Assembly (NCBI RefSeq): GCF_900105155.1
Contig: NZ_LT629762.1
Coordinates: 1,860,001 to 1,924,000 of the forward strand
Origin: Pseudomonas prosekii
Lineage (GTDB): Bacteria > Pseudomonadota > Gammaproteobacteria > Pseudomonadales > Pseudomonadaceae
Direction of reading: 5' to 3'
Length of the DNA: 64,000 bases
Shown: piece after piece, positions 33,566 to 43,335 of the stretch
Position numbering within the stretch: position 1 is the first letter of the stretch
Layout of the letters: each line of letters begins with the position of its first letter
The notes under the pieces: model-generated
Databases searched by the model: none
What the model saw: the letters and a program-made list of their open reading frames with translations, nothing else
Told to the model about the DNA's origin: nothing
Position numbers and translations under genes: made by a program

Positions 33566-34333
33566 CTAAATCCCCTTGCGCCGCTCCGCCCGAGCCACGC
33601 GCTGTACTTCCTGCCGCACTTCTTCCAGCACTTCCTGCACATACAGGATATGGCGGCTGGACACTTCTCGCGCCTGCTCCGCCCGCCCCTCGATAATCGC
33701 CAGGTACAACTCCCGGTGCTGACTGATCAGCATGTCGCGAGTTTCCGTGCGCTGCTTGTACATGCCGCCAATGTTGGTCACGACGTTGCGCTTCAACAGA
33801 TCGAACAACCCGCGAATGGTATGCAGCAGCACGGCGTTGTGGCTCGCCTCAGCGATCGCCAAATGAAATTTCGCGTCCGCCGCGCCCTCTTCCACCCGGC
33901 TCACTTCATCGTGACGCGTGTAGCAGTCCTGCAATTCGTTGAATGAAGCGGTCAGCCGTTCGCGATCGACATCAGTGGCGCGCATCGCCGCGTAATAAGC
34001 GCAGGACGCTTCCAGCGTATGGCGAAATTCCAACAGGTCGCGCTGCGCTTCGGGGTTGCTTTCCAGCAGATGCAGCAGCGGATCGCTGAAGGTCGAGCCG
34101 AGCGAATCCACCACATAATTGCCGCCGCCCTGACGACTCACCAGCAAACCCTTGGCCGCCAGTTTCTGGATCGCTTCGCGCAACGACGGGCGTGACACGC
34201 CGAACTGCTCGGCCAGTGCGCGCTCGGCCGGCAAGCGCTCGCCGGACTTCAGCGTGCCCTCGAGAATCATCCCCTCAAGCCGCTCGACAATATCGTCAGA
34301 CAAACGGCGCTGACGAATTTGATCAAACCCCAT
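33566..34333 (-). CDS. lldR: FadR-type GntR regulator of lactate genes
   Basis: The 255-residue protein has an N-terminal winged helix (LKSGERLPAERALAEQFGVS, RPSLREAIQKLAAKGLLVSR) and a C-terminal FCD helical ligand domain with metal-site His residues (ASHNAVLLHTIRG, QHRELYLAIIEG). It is divergent from lldP, and a perfect LldR-type palindrome lies between. LldR repressors release DNA when lactate binds. The assignment rests on family signature and context. Confidence 0.9.
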   Translation of the reverse strand: MGFDQIRQRRLSDDIVERLEGMILEGTLKSGERLPAERALAEQFGVSRPSLREAIQKLAAKGLLVSRQGGGNYVVDSLGSTFSDPLLHLLESNPEAQRDLLEFRHTLEASCAYYAAMRATDVDRERLTASFNELQDCYTRHDEVSRVEEGAADAKFHLAIAEASHNAVLLHTIRGLFDLLKRNVVTNIGGMYKQRTETRDMLISQHRELYLAIIEGRAEQAREVSSRHILYVQEVLEEVRQEVQRVARAERRKGI

Positions 34334-34526
34334 AACTCAATTCTCCACGATCCCGGCAGCTCGCCGGGCTCTCTATTCTGGCCTATCGGCGCGATGACAG
34401 CACCTACCAGACGGCATCCGACAAAACAGATCAGATGCGTTCTGCACCGCTTATTCGACAAAAGTTTTAGGGCGACAAATTGACACACCGCCCACAAGGC
34501 TTTTAACCTAGCCCACAGCGATTGTA

Positions 34527-34543
34527 AATTGGTATTACCAATT
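34527..34543. promoter_or_regulatory. LldR operator upstream of lldP
   Basis: AATTGGTATTACCAATT is a perfect 17-base palindrome of the TGGT-N3-ACCA type bound by FadR-family regulators, and close to the E. coli lldP operator half-sites. It lies 52 bases before lldP and about 195 bases from lldR. Confidence 0.85.
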
Positions 34544-34594
34544 AACCAAGAACGCTGACAGTGCCTGACCAACAACAATTAGGGGCCACCCCAT

Positions 34595-36289
34595 ATGCAA
34601 ACCTGGCAACAGCTCTACAGCCCGCTCGGCAGTCTCGGCGTGTCCGCGCTCGCGGCCGTTATTCCCATCGTGTTTTTCTTTCTGGCCTTGGCCGTGTTCC
34701 GCCTCAAGGGCCACGTCGCCGGCAGCATCACGCTGGCGCTGTCGATCGCCGTGGCGATCTTCGCGTTCCAGATGCCGGTCGACATGGCGTTCGCCGCCGC
34801 CGGTTATGGCTTCGCGTATGGCTTGTGGCCGATCGCGTGGATCATCGTCGCCGCGGTGTTCCTGTACAAACTGACGGTCAAGAGCGGCCAGTTCGAGGTG
34901 ATCCGCAGCTCGGTGCTGTCGATCACCGACGACCAGCGTTTGCAGGTGTTGCTGATCGGTTTCTGCTTCGGCGCGTTCCTTGAAGGTGCCGCCGGTTTCG
35001 GCGCGCCGGTAGCGATTACTGCCGCTCTGCTGGTGGGACTTGGCTTCAATCCGTTGTACGCCGCCGGCCTGTGCCTGATCGCCAACACCGCGCCTGTCGC
35101 GTTCGGCGCGCTGGGCATTCCGATCATCGTTGCCGGGCAAGTCACCGGCATCGACGCATTCAAAATCGGCGCCATGACCGGTCGCCAACTGCCGTTGCTG
35201 TCGCTGTTCGTGCCGTTCTGGCTGGTGTTCATGATGGATGGCCTGCGCGGCGTTCGCGAAACCTGGCCGGCTGCCCTGGTCGCCGGTTTGAGTTTTGCGA
35301 TCACCCAATACTTCACCTCGAACTTCATCGGCCCGGAACTGCCGGACATCACCTCGGCCCTGGCCAGCCTGATCTCGCTGACGCTGTTCCTGAAAGTCTG
35401 GCAGCCAAAACGCGCCGCCGGCCAGCACATCGCCGGTGCCGTTTCCGCTTCGGTGGTGACTGCCAGCGCCGGCGGATTCGGCCAGCCGCGTTCGACCGTG
35501 GCGTCGCCTTACAGCTTCATGGAAATCCTCAAAGCCTGGTCGCCATTCCTGATTCTCACCGTGCTGGTCACCATCTGGACGTTGAAACCATTCAAAGCGA
35601 TGTTCGCCGCCGGCGGTTCGATGTACAGCTGGGTGTTCAACTTTGCCATCCCGCACCTCGACCAACTGGTGATCAAAGTCGCGCCAATCGTCACCGCACC
35701 AACCGCCTTGCCGGCGGTGTTCAAACTTGATCCGATTTCGGCGACCGGCACGGCGATTTTCTTCTCGGCGCTGATCTCGATGCTGGTGCTGAAGATCAAT
35801 TTCAAAACTGGTCTTACCACTTTGAAAGAAACCTTCTACGAACTGCGCTGGCCAATTCTGTCGATCGGCATGGTGCTGGCGTTTGCCTTCGTCACCAACT
35901 ATTCGGGCATGTCCTCGACCATGGCGCTGGTATTGGCCGGCACCGGCGCAGCTTTCCCGTTCTTCTCGCCATTCCTCGGCTGGCTCGGCGTGTTCCTGAC
36001 CGGTTCCGATACCTCGTCGAACGCGCTGTTCAGTTCGTTGCAAGCGACCACCGCGCACCAGATCGGCGTCAGTGATGTGTTGCTGGTTGCGGCAAACACC
36101 AGCGGCGGCGTCACCGGCAAGATGATCTCGCCGCAATCGATCGCCGTGGCGTGCGCCGCGACCGGGCTGGTCGGCAAGGAGTCGGACCTGTTCCGTTTCA
36201 CCCTCAAGCACAGCCTGTTTTTCGCAACCATCGTCGGCCTGATCACCTACGTCCAGGCCTACTGGCTGACCGGCATGCTGGTGCACTAA
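34595..36289 (+). CDS. lldP: L-lactate permease
   Basis: LldP imports L-lactate, D-lactate and glycolate by proton symport. The 564-residue protein is almost wholly hydrophobic, with twelve or more transmembrane segments, starting [20 protein letters not shown]. Family stretches [20 protein letters not shown] and [17 protein letters not shown] are present. It heads the lactate cluster behind the LldR palindrome. A 149-base gap with two hairpins separates it from lutA. Confidence 0.95.
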   Translation: MQTWQQLYSPLGSLGVSALAAVIPIVFFFLALAVFRLKGHVAGSITLALSIAVAIFAFQMPVDMAFAAAGYGFAYGLWPIAWIIVAAVFLYKLTVKSGQFEVIRSSVLSITDDQRLQVLLIGFCFGAFLEGAAGFGAPVAITAALLVGLGFNPLYAAGLCLIANTAPVAFGALGIPIIVAGQVTGIDAFKIGAMTGRQLPLLSLFVPFWLVFMMDGLRGVRETWPAALVAGLSFAITQYFTSNFIGPELPDITSALASLISLTLFLKVWQPKRAAGQHIAGAVSASVVTASAGGFGQPRSTVASPYSFMEILKAWSPFLILTVLVTIWTLKPFKAMFAAGGSMYSWVFNFAIPHLDQLVIKVAPIVTAPTALPAVFKLDPISATGTAIFFSALISMLVLKINFKTGLTTLKETFYELRWPILSIGMVLAFAFVTNYSGMSSTMALVLAGTGAAFPFFSPFLGWLGVFLTGSDTSSNALFSSLQATTAHQIGVSDVLLVAANTSGGVTGKMISPQSIAVACAATGLVGKESDLFRFTLKHSLFFATIVGLITYVQAYWLTGMLVH

Positions 36290-36315
36290 GGACTACAACC
36301 AACAACGAAAAAACC

Positions 36316-36340
36316 GACGCCGGACCACGATTCCGGCGTC
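36316..36340. promoter_or_regulatory. hairpin after lldP
   Basis: GACGCCGGA pairs with TCCGGCGTC around CCACGAT. An A-run precedes it but no T-run follows on the plus strand, so it looks more like an mRNA 3'-end stabiliser or partial terminator than a full stop. Confidence 0.5.
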
Positions 36341-36363
36341 AGCTATTCACCACCCGGTCTGTA

Positions 36364-36401
36364 AGGCTGCTGAAAGCTTGCCGCTTTATATTCAGCAGCC
36401 T
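36364..36401. promoter_or_regulatory. second hairpin between lldP and lutA
   Basis: AGGCTGCTGAA (36364-36374) pairs perfectly with TTCAGCAGCCT (36391-36401) around a 16-base loop, 38 bases before the lutA start. It may separate expression of the permease from the dehydrogenase genes. Confidence 0.5.
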
Positions 36402-36438
36402 CAACGGACGGATAACCGGGACCACCCGGAGACGCCTG

Positions 36439-37263
36439 ATGAGCGAGCTTTTTTACAACGCCGTGCCGAACGCGACCCGCGTCGCCCCGCCACTGCCCGA
36501 GCCTCGACAATACCCCAGCGAAAAACCGTCGCGGGTCTACCTGTTCGGGACATGTGTGGTGGATCTGTTCTACCCCGAAGCCGGGATGGACGCGATTCAC
36601 CTGCTGGAACGCGAAGGCATTCGCGTCGAATACCCGCAAGGGCAAAGCTGCTGCGGGCAACCGGCTTACACCTCCGGTTACACCGAGCAAGCCCGGACCG
36701 TGGCGCGCTCGCAACTGGCGCTGTTTGCCGGGGATTTTCCGGTGGTGGTGCCGTCGGGTTCTTGCGCGGGCATGTTGCGCGAGCACTACGCCGACTTGTT
36801 CAAGGATGAGCCGCAGACGTTGAAACAGGTTCAGGCGCTCGCCGCCCGGACGTATGAACTGGCCGAATTCCTGCTGTTTGTCTGCAAAGTGCAACTCAAG
36901 GACAGCGGCCAACCGGTGAAAGTGGCGCTGCACACCTCGTGCTCGGCACGCCGCGAGATGAATACGCACCTGCATGGCCGCGAATTATTGGCGCAGTTGG
37001 GCAACGTCGAACGGGTCGAGCACAGCCACGAAAGTGAATGCTGTGGCTTTGGTGGGACTTTCAGCGTCCGTATGCCAGACATTTCTGGAGCGATGGTGGC
37101 AGACAAGACCCGATCGCTGAAGGAATCCGGCGCGCATCAAGTGCTGAGTGCCGATTGCGGCTGTTTGATGAACATCAACGGCTCGCTGGAGAAACAGAAG
37201 GAAGCGTTGCGCGGCCAACATCTGGCCAGTTTCCTTTGGCAACGTACCGGCGGTGTCCGATGA
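36439..37263 (+). CDS. lutA: L-lactate utilisation Fe-S protein LutA (LldE)
   Basis: LutA is one of three subunits of the LutABC/LldEFG L-lactate dehydrogenase. The 274-residue product from ATG 36439 (MSELFYNAVPNATRVAPPL) has two CCG cysteine-rich domains, seen in GQSCCGQPAYTSGY and ESECCGFGGTFSV. These bind an Fe-S cluster in heterodisulfide-reductase-like proteins. The N-terminus is about 30 residues longer than in Bacillus LutA. Its stop overlaps the lutB start (ATGA). Confidence 0.92.
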   Translation: MSELFYNAVPNATRVAPPLPEPRQYPSEKPSRVYLFGTCVVDLFYPEAGMDAIHLLEREGIRVEYPQGQSCCGQPAYTSGYTEQARTVARSQLALFAGDFPVVVPSGSCAGMLREHYADLFKDEPQTLKQVQALAARTYELAEFLLFVCKVQLKDSGQPVKVALHTSCSARREMNTHLHGRELLAQLGNVERVEHSHESECCGFGGTFSVRMPDISGAMVADKTRSLKESGAHQVLSADCGCLMNINGSLEKQKEALRGQHLASFLWQRTGGVR

Positions 37264-38714
37264 ACGCCTCGGTGATTATTCCTACGGTTGCCGTAGAAGA
37301 AGATTTCAGAACCAGGGCTCACGAGGCTTTGGCTGACACGCAATTGCGAAATAACTTTCGCACGGCGATGGATTCACTGATGACCAAACGGGCAGCGTCT
37401 TTCAGCGATGCCCATGAAAGAGAACATCTGCGAGCGCTGGGCAATGCTGTTCGGGCCCGTGCGTTATCCAAGTTGCCCGATTTGCTCGAGCAGCTTGAAC
37501 AGAACCTGACCCGCAACGGTGTGACAGTGCACTGGGCGGAAACGGTGGACGAAGCCAATGGCATCGTCTTGTCGATCATCCGCGCTCACGAGGCGCGGCA
37601 AGTGATCAAGGGTAAATCGATGGTCAGTGAAGAAATGGAGATGAATCATTTCCTCGCTGATCAAGGCATTGAATGCCTGGAATCGGACATGGGCGAGTAC
37701 ATCGTCCAGCTCGACCACGAGAAACCTTCACACATAATTATGCCGGCGATCCACAAGAACGCCGGTCAGGTCGCGTCCTTGTTCCACGACAAACTTGGCG
37801 TGGAATACACCAAGGACGTTGACCAACTCATTCAGATCGGTCGCAAAGTCTTGCGACAGAAATTCTTCGAAGCGGACATCGGCGTCTCCGGCGTCAACTT
37901 CGCCGTGGCCGAAACCGGCACCTTGCTGCTGGTCGAAAACGAAGGCAATGGCCGCATGACCACCACTGTGCCGCCGGTACACATCGCCGTGACCGGCATC
38001 GAAAAAGTCGTTGAAAACCTGCGCGACGTGGTGCCGCTGTTATCGCTGCTGACCCGCTCGGCCCTTGGCCAACCCATCACCACCTACGTCAACATGATCT
38101 CCGGCCCGCGCAAGGAGCATGAACTCGACGGCCCGCAAGAAGTGCATCTGGTGTTGCTCGACAACGGTCGCAGCCAGGCCTTCGCCGACAGCGAATTGCG
38201 CCAGACCCTGAACTGCATACGCTGCGGCGCCTGCATGAATCATTGCCCGGTCTACACCCGAATCGGCGGCCACGCTTATGGCGAGGTTTACCCTGGGCCG
38301 ATCGGAAAAATCATCACGCCGCACATGGTCGGCCTGGCGAAAGTCCCGGACCATCCAAGTGCATCGTCGCTGTGCGGCGCCTGCGGTGAAGTCTGCCCGG
38401 TAAAAATCCCTATCCCGGCATTGCTGCGTCGCCTGCGCGAGGAGAACGTCAAGGCCCCGGACTCACCGCACCAAGTCATGCGTGGCCAGGGCAGCAAGTA
38501 TTCGCGCAAGGAGCGTTTTATCTGGAACGCCTGGGCCAGACTCAACAGTTCACCGACGCTTTATCGCTGGTTCGGCTTCTTCGCCACGCGCCTGCGTGCA
38601 CTCGCGCCAGCCAACGTCGGGCCATGGACGCAAAACCACAGCGCGCCAAAACCCGCTGCCCGCTCGCTGCATGACATGGCCCGCGAGCACTTGGCCAAAC
38701 AGGGAGATCGTTGA
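37260..38714 (+). CDS. lutB: L-lactate utilisation Fe-S protein LutB (LldF)
   Basis: The 484-residue protein has an N-terminal LUD domain and two ferredoxin-type 4Fe-4S motifs (CIRCGACMNHCPVY near 320 and CGACGEVCPVKIP near 375). A C-terminal LutB domain follows. It works with LutA and LutC to oxidise L-lactate to pyruvate. ATGA overlaps with both neighbours show tight coupling. Confidence 0.94.
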   Translation: MNASVIIPTVAVEEDFRTRAHEALADTQLRNNFRTAMDSLMTKRAASFSDAHEREHLRALGNAVRARALSKLPDLLEQLEQNLTRNGVTVHWAETVDEANGIVLSIIRAHEARQVIKGKSMVSEEMEMNHFLADQGIECLESDMGEYIVQLDHEKPSHIIMPAIHKNAGQVASLFHDKLGVEYTKDVDQLIQIGRKVLRQKFFEADIGVSGVNFAVAETGTLLLVENEGNGRMTTTVPPVHIAVTGIEKVVENLRDVVPLLSLLTRSALGQPITTYVNMISGPRKEHELDGPQEVHLVLLDNGRSQAFADSELRQTLNCIRCGACMNHCPVYTRIGGHAYGEVYPGPIGKIITPHMVGLAKVPDHPSASSLCGACGEVCPVKIPIPALLRRLREENVKAPDSPHQVMRGQGSKYSRKERFIWNAWARLNSSPTLYRWFGFFATRLRALAPANVGPWTQNHSAPKPAARSLHDMAREHLAKQGDR

Positions 38715-39385
38715 TGAGCGCCAGGCAAAATATCCTCGGCAAATTGCGCAATAGTCTGACAGGCACGACACCAGTGCCTGACGAGTTCGACGTCGAACTG
38801 GTGACCGCGCCCTACACCTACACCCCGGAACAACGCATCCCGCAACTGCGCAAACTGATGGAAGCGGTGCATACCGAAATCCATCTGACCACGGGCGAAG
38901 ACTGGCCCGAGTTACTCGCACAATTGCTGCACGACCGGCAGTTGCCGAGCCTGTTGATCGCACCGACTACAGGGCATGGGCAGCGCGTCACACAACACTG
39001 GTCGAACAATCCGCACCTGCCGACACTCAAATCCTACGACCGCCCGGTAGAAGCGTGGAAAGCCGAACTGTTTAACGACACCCCGGCCAGCCTTACCACG
39101 ACACTCGGAGCAATCGCCGCGACAGGTAGCCTGATTCTCTGGCCAACGCGCGAAGAACCGCGTTTGATGAGTCTGGTGCCGCCGGTGCATTTCGCCTTGC
39201 TCAAGGCCAGTGAAATCCGCGACAACTTCTATCAGGTGCAAGAGGAATTCGAGTGGGCCCAAGGCATGCCGACCAATGCCTTGCTGGTGTCCGGCCCGTC
39301 AAAAACCGCCGACATCGAGCAAGTGCTGGCCTACGGCGCCCACGGTCCGAAAGATTTGGTGGTGTTGATCCTGGAGGACCAATGA
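38714..39385 (+). CDS. lutC: L-lactate utilisation protein LutC (LldG)
   Basis: The 223-residue LUD-domain protein starts at ATG 38714 (MSARQNILGKLRNSLTG) and carries GAIAATGSLILWPTREEPR and the C-terminal YGAHGPKDLVVLILED. LutC is the third subunit of the LutABC complex. The start overlaps the lutB stop, and its own stop overlaps the dehydrogenase start by four bases. Confidence 0.93.
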   Translation: MSARQNILGKLRNSLTGTTPVPDEFDVELVTAPYTYTPEQRIPQLRKLMEAVHTEIHLTTGEDWPELLAQLLHDRQLPSLLIAPTTGHGQRVTQHWSNNPHLPTLKSYDRPVEAWKAELFNDTPASLTTTLGAIAATGSLILWPTREEPRLMSLVPPVHFALLKASEIRDNFYQVQEEFEWAQGMPTNALLVSGPSKTADIEQVLAYGAHGPKDLVVLILEDQ

Positions 39386-42192
39386 CGTTACCGGCCGCTT
39401 TTCTGCGTGACGCGCAGCAACTGATTCCACAAGACCGGCGTTTCGATGATCCGTTATCGACGTTGGCGTTCGGCACTGACGCGAGTTTTTATCGGCTGAT
39501 TCCGCAGTTGGTGATCCGCGTCGAATCCGAGGACGAAGTGGTCGCCCTGCTTAAACTGGCGCAACGCGATCAGGTGCCGGTGACCTTTCGCGCGGCCGGC
39601 ACCAGCCTTTCCGGGCAGGCGATCAGCGACTCGGTGCTGATTGTGCTGGGGGATAACTGGAACGCGCGCGAGATTCGCGGCCAAGGCACGCAAATTCGCC
39701 TGCAACCGGGGGTGATTGGCGCCCAGGCCAACGCGTGGCTGGCGCCGTACGGGCGCAAGATCGGCCCGGACCCAGCGTCGATCAACGCCTGCAAAATCGG
39801 CGGCATCGTCGCCAATAACGCCAGCGGCATGTGCTGCGGCACGGCGCAAAACACCTATCACACACTGGCCGGAATCCGGCTGGTATTGGCCGATGGCAGC
39901 CGCCTTGATACCGAGGACCCGGCCAGTGTCGCGGCGTTTCGCGAGAGTCATGCGCCGTTGCTGGAACGCTTGGCGACTTTGAGCCGCGAGACCCGCGCCA
40001 ATGCCGAACTGGCCGCGAGAATTCGCCACAAATACCGTCTGAAAAATACCACCGGGTTGTCGCTAAATGCCTTGGTGGACTTCGACGAACCTGTGGATAT
40101 CTTGAGCCACTTGCTGGTGGGCTCGGAAGGTACGCTGGGCTTCATCAGCGCGGTGACCTACGACACGGTGATCGACCACCCGCACAAAGCCTCGGCGCTG
40201 ATCGTGTTCCCGGACGTGGAAACCTGCTGCAACGCGGTGACCGTACTGAAAAGCCAACCGGTCGCGGCTGTTGAATTGCTCGACCGCCGCAGCTTGCGCT
40301 CGGTGCAAGACAAACCCGGCATGCCTTCTTTCGTACAACAACTGTCGAATAATGCCTGCGCCCTGTTGATCGAATCCCGCGCCGCGTCGTCCACTTTGCT
40401 CCACGAACAACTGGCGCAGATCATGGCGTCGCTGACTTCATTCCCGGTCGAGAAACAAGTCGACTTCACTGAAGATCCGCTGGAAAACGCCCGCCTCTGG
40501 GCGATCCGCAAAGACACCTTCCCCGCTGTCGGCGCCGTGCGTAAAACCGGCACCACGGTGATCATCGAAGACGTGACGTTCCCGGTCGAACAACTGGCGA
40601 TCGGCGTCAATCGGCTGATCGCGTTGTTCGACAAACATTCCTACGACGAAGCGATCCTTTTCGGACACGCGCTGGAAGGCAATCTGCACTTTGTCTTCAC
40701 CCAAGGCTTCAACAACCCGGAAGAAATCGCACGCTACCAGGCGTTCATGGACGACGTGGCGCAGTTGGTTGCCGTGGAATTCGGCGGCTCGCTGAAGGCG
40801 GAACACGGTACCGGTCGCAACATGGCGCCCTTCGTCGAACTGGAATGGGGCAGCGATGCCTATCAGTTGATGTGGCAACTCAAACGCCTGCTCGACCCGA
40901 ACGGCATTCTTAATCCGGACGTGGTACTCAGCGACGATCCGCAGATTCACCTCAAACATCTGAAGCCGCTGCCCGCCGCCGACGAGATCGTCGACAAGTG
41001 CATCGAGTGCGGTTTTTGCGAGCCGGTGTGCCCGTCGAAAGGCCTGACCCTGAGCCCGCGCCAGCGCATTGTGATCTGGCGCGACATTCAGGCGAAACAA
41101 CGCGCCGGCGTCGATACCACCGAACTCGAAGCCGCCTACGACTATCAAGGCATCGAAACCTGCGCCGCGACGGGTCTTTGCGCACAGCGCTGCCCTGTAG
41201 GAATCAATACCGGCGACCTGGTGAAAAAGCTCCGCAGTCGTAAGGCAACGCACACGAAAACCGCCAACTGGATTGAAGGAAATTTCGCCAAAGCCCTGCA
41301 AGGTGCGCGCTTCACCCTGCACGTCGCCAACGGTGCGCGAATGATGCTCGGGGCGCCGCGTTTGGCCAAGCTCTCGGCCACGTTGACGCGGCTGTCCAAA
41401 GGTCAGGTCCCACAATGGACCAGCGCCATGCCGCAGCCGGAAAAAGCCATTCGCTTCAGCCCGACCGTGTCGGACCAACGCCCTCGCGTGGTGTACCTGG
41501 CGGCTTGTGTCTCGCGGGCAATGGGCCCGGCGGCAGGGGATAAAGAGCAGATGTCGTTGTACGACAAAACCCGTGGTCTGCTGGAAAAGGCCGGTTACCA
41601 AGTGATCTTCCCGGATAACCTCGACAGCCTCTGCTGCGGTCAGCCATTTGCCTCCAAGGGCTACGCCGAGCAGGCCGAACACAAGCGTCAGGAGCTGATC
41701 GGCGCGTTGCTGCATGCCAGTCGCGGCGGGCTCGATCCGATCTACTGCGACACCAGTCCTTGTACGTTAAGGCTGGTTGAGGATTTGGGTGATGTGCGTC
41801 TCGATCTGTACGATCCCGTCCGTTTCATCCGTACGCACTTGATGGATCGACTGGATTTCACCCCGCAGGAAGCGCCGATCGCGGTGCACGTCACGTGCAG
41901 CACCCAGCACCTTGGCGAGAGCCAGGCGTTGATCGATCTGGCGCGTAAATGCAGCAACAACGTGGTGATTCCGGAAGGCATTCATTGCTGCGGATTTGCC
42001 GGCGACAAGGGTTTCACCACGCCGGAATTGAACGCGCATTCGCTGCGCTCGCTCAAGGATGCGGTGCAGCATTGCAGCGAGGGACTGTCGACCAGCCGCA
42101 CGTGTGAGATTGGTCTTACGCAACATGGCGGGATTGACTACCACGGGTTGGTCTATCTGGTGGACCGGGTGACGCACGCACGTTCAGTCTGA
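39382..42192 (+). CDS. dld: FAD- and Fe-S-dependent D-lactate dehydrogenase
   Basis: This 936-residue membrane-associated flavoprotein is thought to oxidise D-lactate to pyruvate, passing electrons to quinones. In order it has an FAD-binding PCMH domain (TFRAAGTSLSGQAISD near 70, IGPDPASINACKIGG), an FAD-oxidase C domain (FGHALEGNLHFVF), two 4Fe-4S motifs (CIECGFCEPVCPSKG and CAATGLCAQRCPVG near 540-610), and two C-terminal CCG motifs (SLCCGQPFASKGY, IHCCGFAGDKGF). It is the last gene of the lactate cluster. Confidence 0.92.
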   Translation: MTLPAAFLRDAQQLIPQDRRFDDPLSTLAFGTDASFYRLIPQLVIRVESEDEVVALLKLAQRDQVPVTFRAAGTSLSGQAISDSVLIVLGDNWNAREIRGQGTQIRLQPGVIGAQANAWLAPYGRKIGPDPASINACKIGGIVANNASGMCCGTAQNTYHTLAGIRLVLADGSRLDTEDPASVAAFRESHAPLLERLATLSRETRANAELAARIRHKYRLKNTTGLSLNALVDFDEPVDILSHLLVGSEGTLGFISAVTYDTVIDHPHKASALIVFPDVETCCNAVTVLKSQPVAAVELLDRRSLRSVQDKPGMPSFVQQLSNNACALLIESRAASSTLLHEQLAQIMASLTSFPVEKQVDFTEDPLENARLWAIRKDTFPAVGAVRKTGTTVIIEDVTFPVEQLAIGVNRLIALFDKHSYDEAILFGHALEGNLHFVFTQGFNNPEEIARYQAFMDDVAQLVAVEFGGSLKAEHGTGRNMAPFVELEWGSDAYQLMWQLKRLLDPNGILNPDVVLSDDPQIHLKHLKPLPAADEIVDKCIECGFCEPVCPSKGLTLSPRQRIVIWRDIQAKQRAGVDTTELEAAYDYQGIETCAATGLCAQRCPVGINTGDLVKKLRSRKATHTKTANWIEGNFAKALQGARFTLHVANGARMMLGAPRLAKLSATLTRLSKGQVPQWTSAMPQPEKAIRFSPTVSDQRPRVVYLAACVSRAMGPAAGDKEQMSLYDKTRGLLEKAGYQVIFPDNLDSLCCGQPFASKGYAEQAEHKRQELIGALLHASRGGLDPIYCDTSPCTLRLVEDLGDVRLDLYDPVRFIRTHLMDRLDFTPQEAPIAVHVTCSTQHLGESQALIDLARKCSNNVVIPEGIHCCGFAGDKGFTTPELNAHSLRSLKDAVQHCSEGLSTSRTCEIGLTQHGGIDYHGLVYLVDRVTHARSV

Positions 42193-42207
42193 TCAATTTC
42201 CACCTGC

Positions 42208-42234
42208 AAAAAGGGGGCGAATCCGCCCCTTTTT
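42208..42234 (+). terminator. terminator of the lactate operon
   Basis: AAAAAGGGGGCG pairs with CGCCCCTTTTT around AATC with a one-base offset. It ends in a T-run and lies 15 bases after the dehydrogenase stop. Confidence 0.9.
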
Positions 42235-42402
42235 AGTGCGTTTATGAGTTAAAAACGCTTCCTTCATAACTTTATTCATAAAAAGCGAATTCCTTTACTC
42301 GGCTGTAGTCATCTGTATAAGCCCGTTAACGAGGCTTGCCACCGACTCGACGTGCCGGCCAATGAACGCCCAGCACCGAGACCAAACGTTCAGGAGATAC
42401 CC

Positions 42403-42681
42403 ATGAAACGTACCGCACTCGCTGGTCTGTTCATTTCCGCTGCAATGTTGGCCTCCCCCGTATTCGCTGCGGAAAACAACCTGTGTACCGTCAAAGTGCA
42501 AGAGCTCAAGGACAAAGTGACCTCGATCCCGGCGACCTCCGAAAACACTCGGATGGAGCTCAATCGACTGCTCGCCAGCGCACAAGCCTCGCAAGCCGCC
42601 GGTGACGAGAAAAAATGCATCACCGAAGCGACCCAAGCACTGTCGCGTGCAGACAAATTGTCCAACGAACCCAACCCATAA
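42403..42681 (+). CDS. small secreted protein
   Basis: The 92-residue precursor from ATG 42403 has AGGAGA upstream and a Sec signal peptide (MKRTALAGLFISAAMLASPV, cleaved after FAA). The mature part of about 70 residues is helical, with two cysteines (NNLCTVKVQELKD and DEKKCITEATQALSRAD) that could form a disulfide in the periplasm. I do not recognise a family beyond a conserved Pseudomonas hypothetical. It is monocistronic, with its own terminator, just before ssrA. Confidence 0.85.
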   Translation: MKRTALAGLFISAAMLASPVFAAENNLCTVKVQELKDKVTSIPATSENTRMELNRLLASAQASQAAGDEKKCITEATQALSRADKLSNEPNP

Positions 42682-42688
42682 TCAGTTG

Positions 42689-42710
42689 AGGCCAACCTTC
42701 GGGTTGGCCT
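42689..42710 (+). terminator. terminator after the small secreted protein gene
   Basis: AGGCCAACC pairs with GGTTGGCCT around the stable loop TTCG, followed by TCT. Confidence 0.75.
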
Positions 42711-42775
42711 TCTGAGCTGTGTTGGCGTACACTGCGCACGCCTGTCGCTCATATGATTCACCGAGCAACAGGCAC

Positions 42776-43169
42776 GGGGCCGTTTAGGATTCGACGCCGG
42801 TCGCGAAACTTTAGGTGCATGCCGAGTTGGTAACAGAACTCGTAAATCCACTGTTGCAACTTTCTATAGTTGCCAATGACGAAACCTACGGGGAATACGC
42901 TCTCGCTGCGTAAGCAGCCTTAGCCCTTCCCTCCTGGTACCTTCGGGTCCAGCAATCACCAGGGGATGTCTGTAAACCCAAAGTGATTGTCATATAGAAC
43001 AGAATCGCCGTGCAGTACGTTGTGGACGAAGCGGCTAAAACTTACACAACTCGCCCAAAGCACCCTGCCCTTCGGGTCGCTGAGGGTTAACTTAATAGAA
43101 ACGGCTACGCATGTAGTACCGACAGCGGAGTACTGGCGGACGGGGGTTCAAATCCCCCCGGCTCCACCA
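42776..43169 (+). ncRNA. ssrA: transfer-messenger RNA (tmRNA)
   Basis: tmRNA rescues stalled ribosomes together with SmpB. The 394-base gene has the acceptor stem GGGGCCG at the 5' end, pairing with CGGCTCC before ACCA at the 3' end, and a T-arm GGTTCAAATCC. The tag frame at 42872-42913 encodes ANDETYGEYALAA and then TAA. The 3' end is the insertion site of the island that follows, and the mature sequence is kept intact at this junction. Confidence 0.97.
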
Positions 43170-43212
43170 AATACTAGTTTCCACATGTTCCCACATGACT
43201 CGGAAACACCCC

Positions 43213-43240
43213 AAGAAGCCCGCCCCGTGCGGGCTTTCTT
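43213..43240 (+). terminator. terminator after ssrA (left copy)
   Basis: AAGAAGCCCGC pairs with GCGGGCTTTCTT around CCCGT. A near copy is at 52994-53021 beyond the right end, so one is native to ssrA and the other came with the element. Confidence 0.8.
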
Positions 43241-43335
43241 GTGTCTGGACATCCCCGAATGAACCCACACAGCATTGCACCCCGTGTATGCCTGCTTGTA
43301 TGCTCGCCTTAAATTTGAAACTGGGGCATACACGC

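Noticed and set aside
34535..36286. 583-codon minus-strand frame opposite lldP
   Set aside because: The translation is dominated by Arg, Gly, Glu and His, the usual shadow of a hydrophobic membrane-protein gene on the other strand.
42722..42757. sigma-70 promoter for ssrA (TTGGCG and TATGAT)
   Set aside because: The spacing of 24 bases is too long for a standard promoter, although TATGAT alone at 42752-42757 may be the -10 of a precursor transcript.
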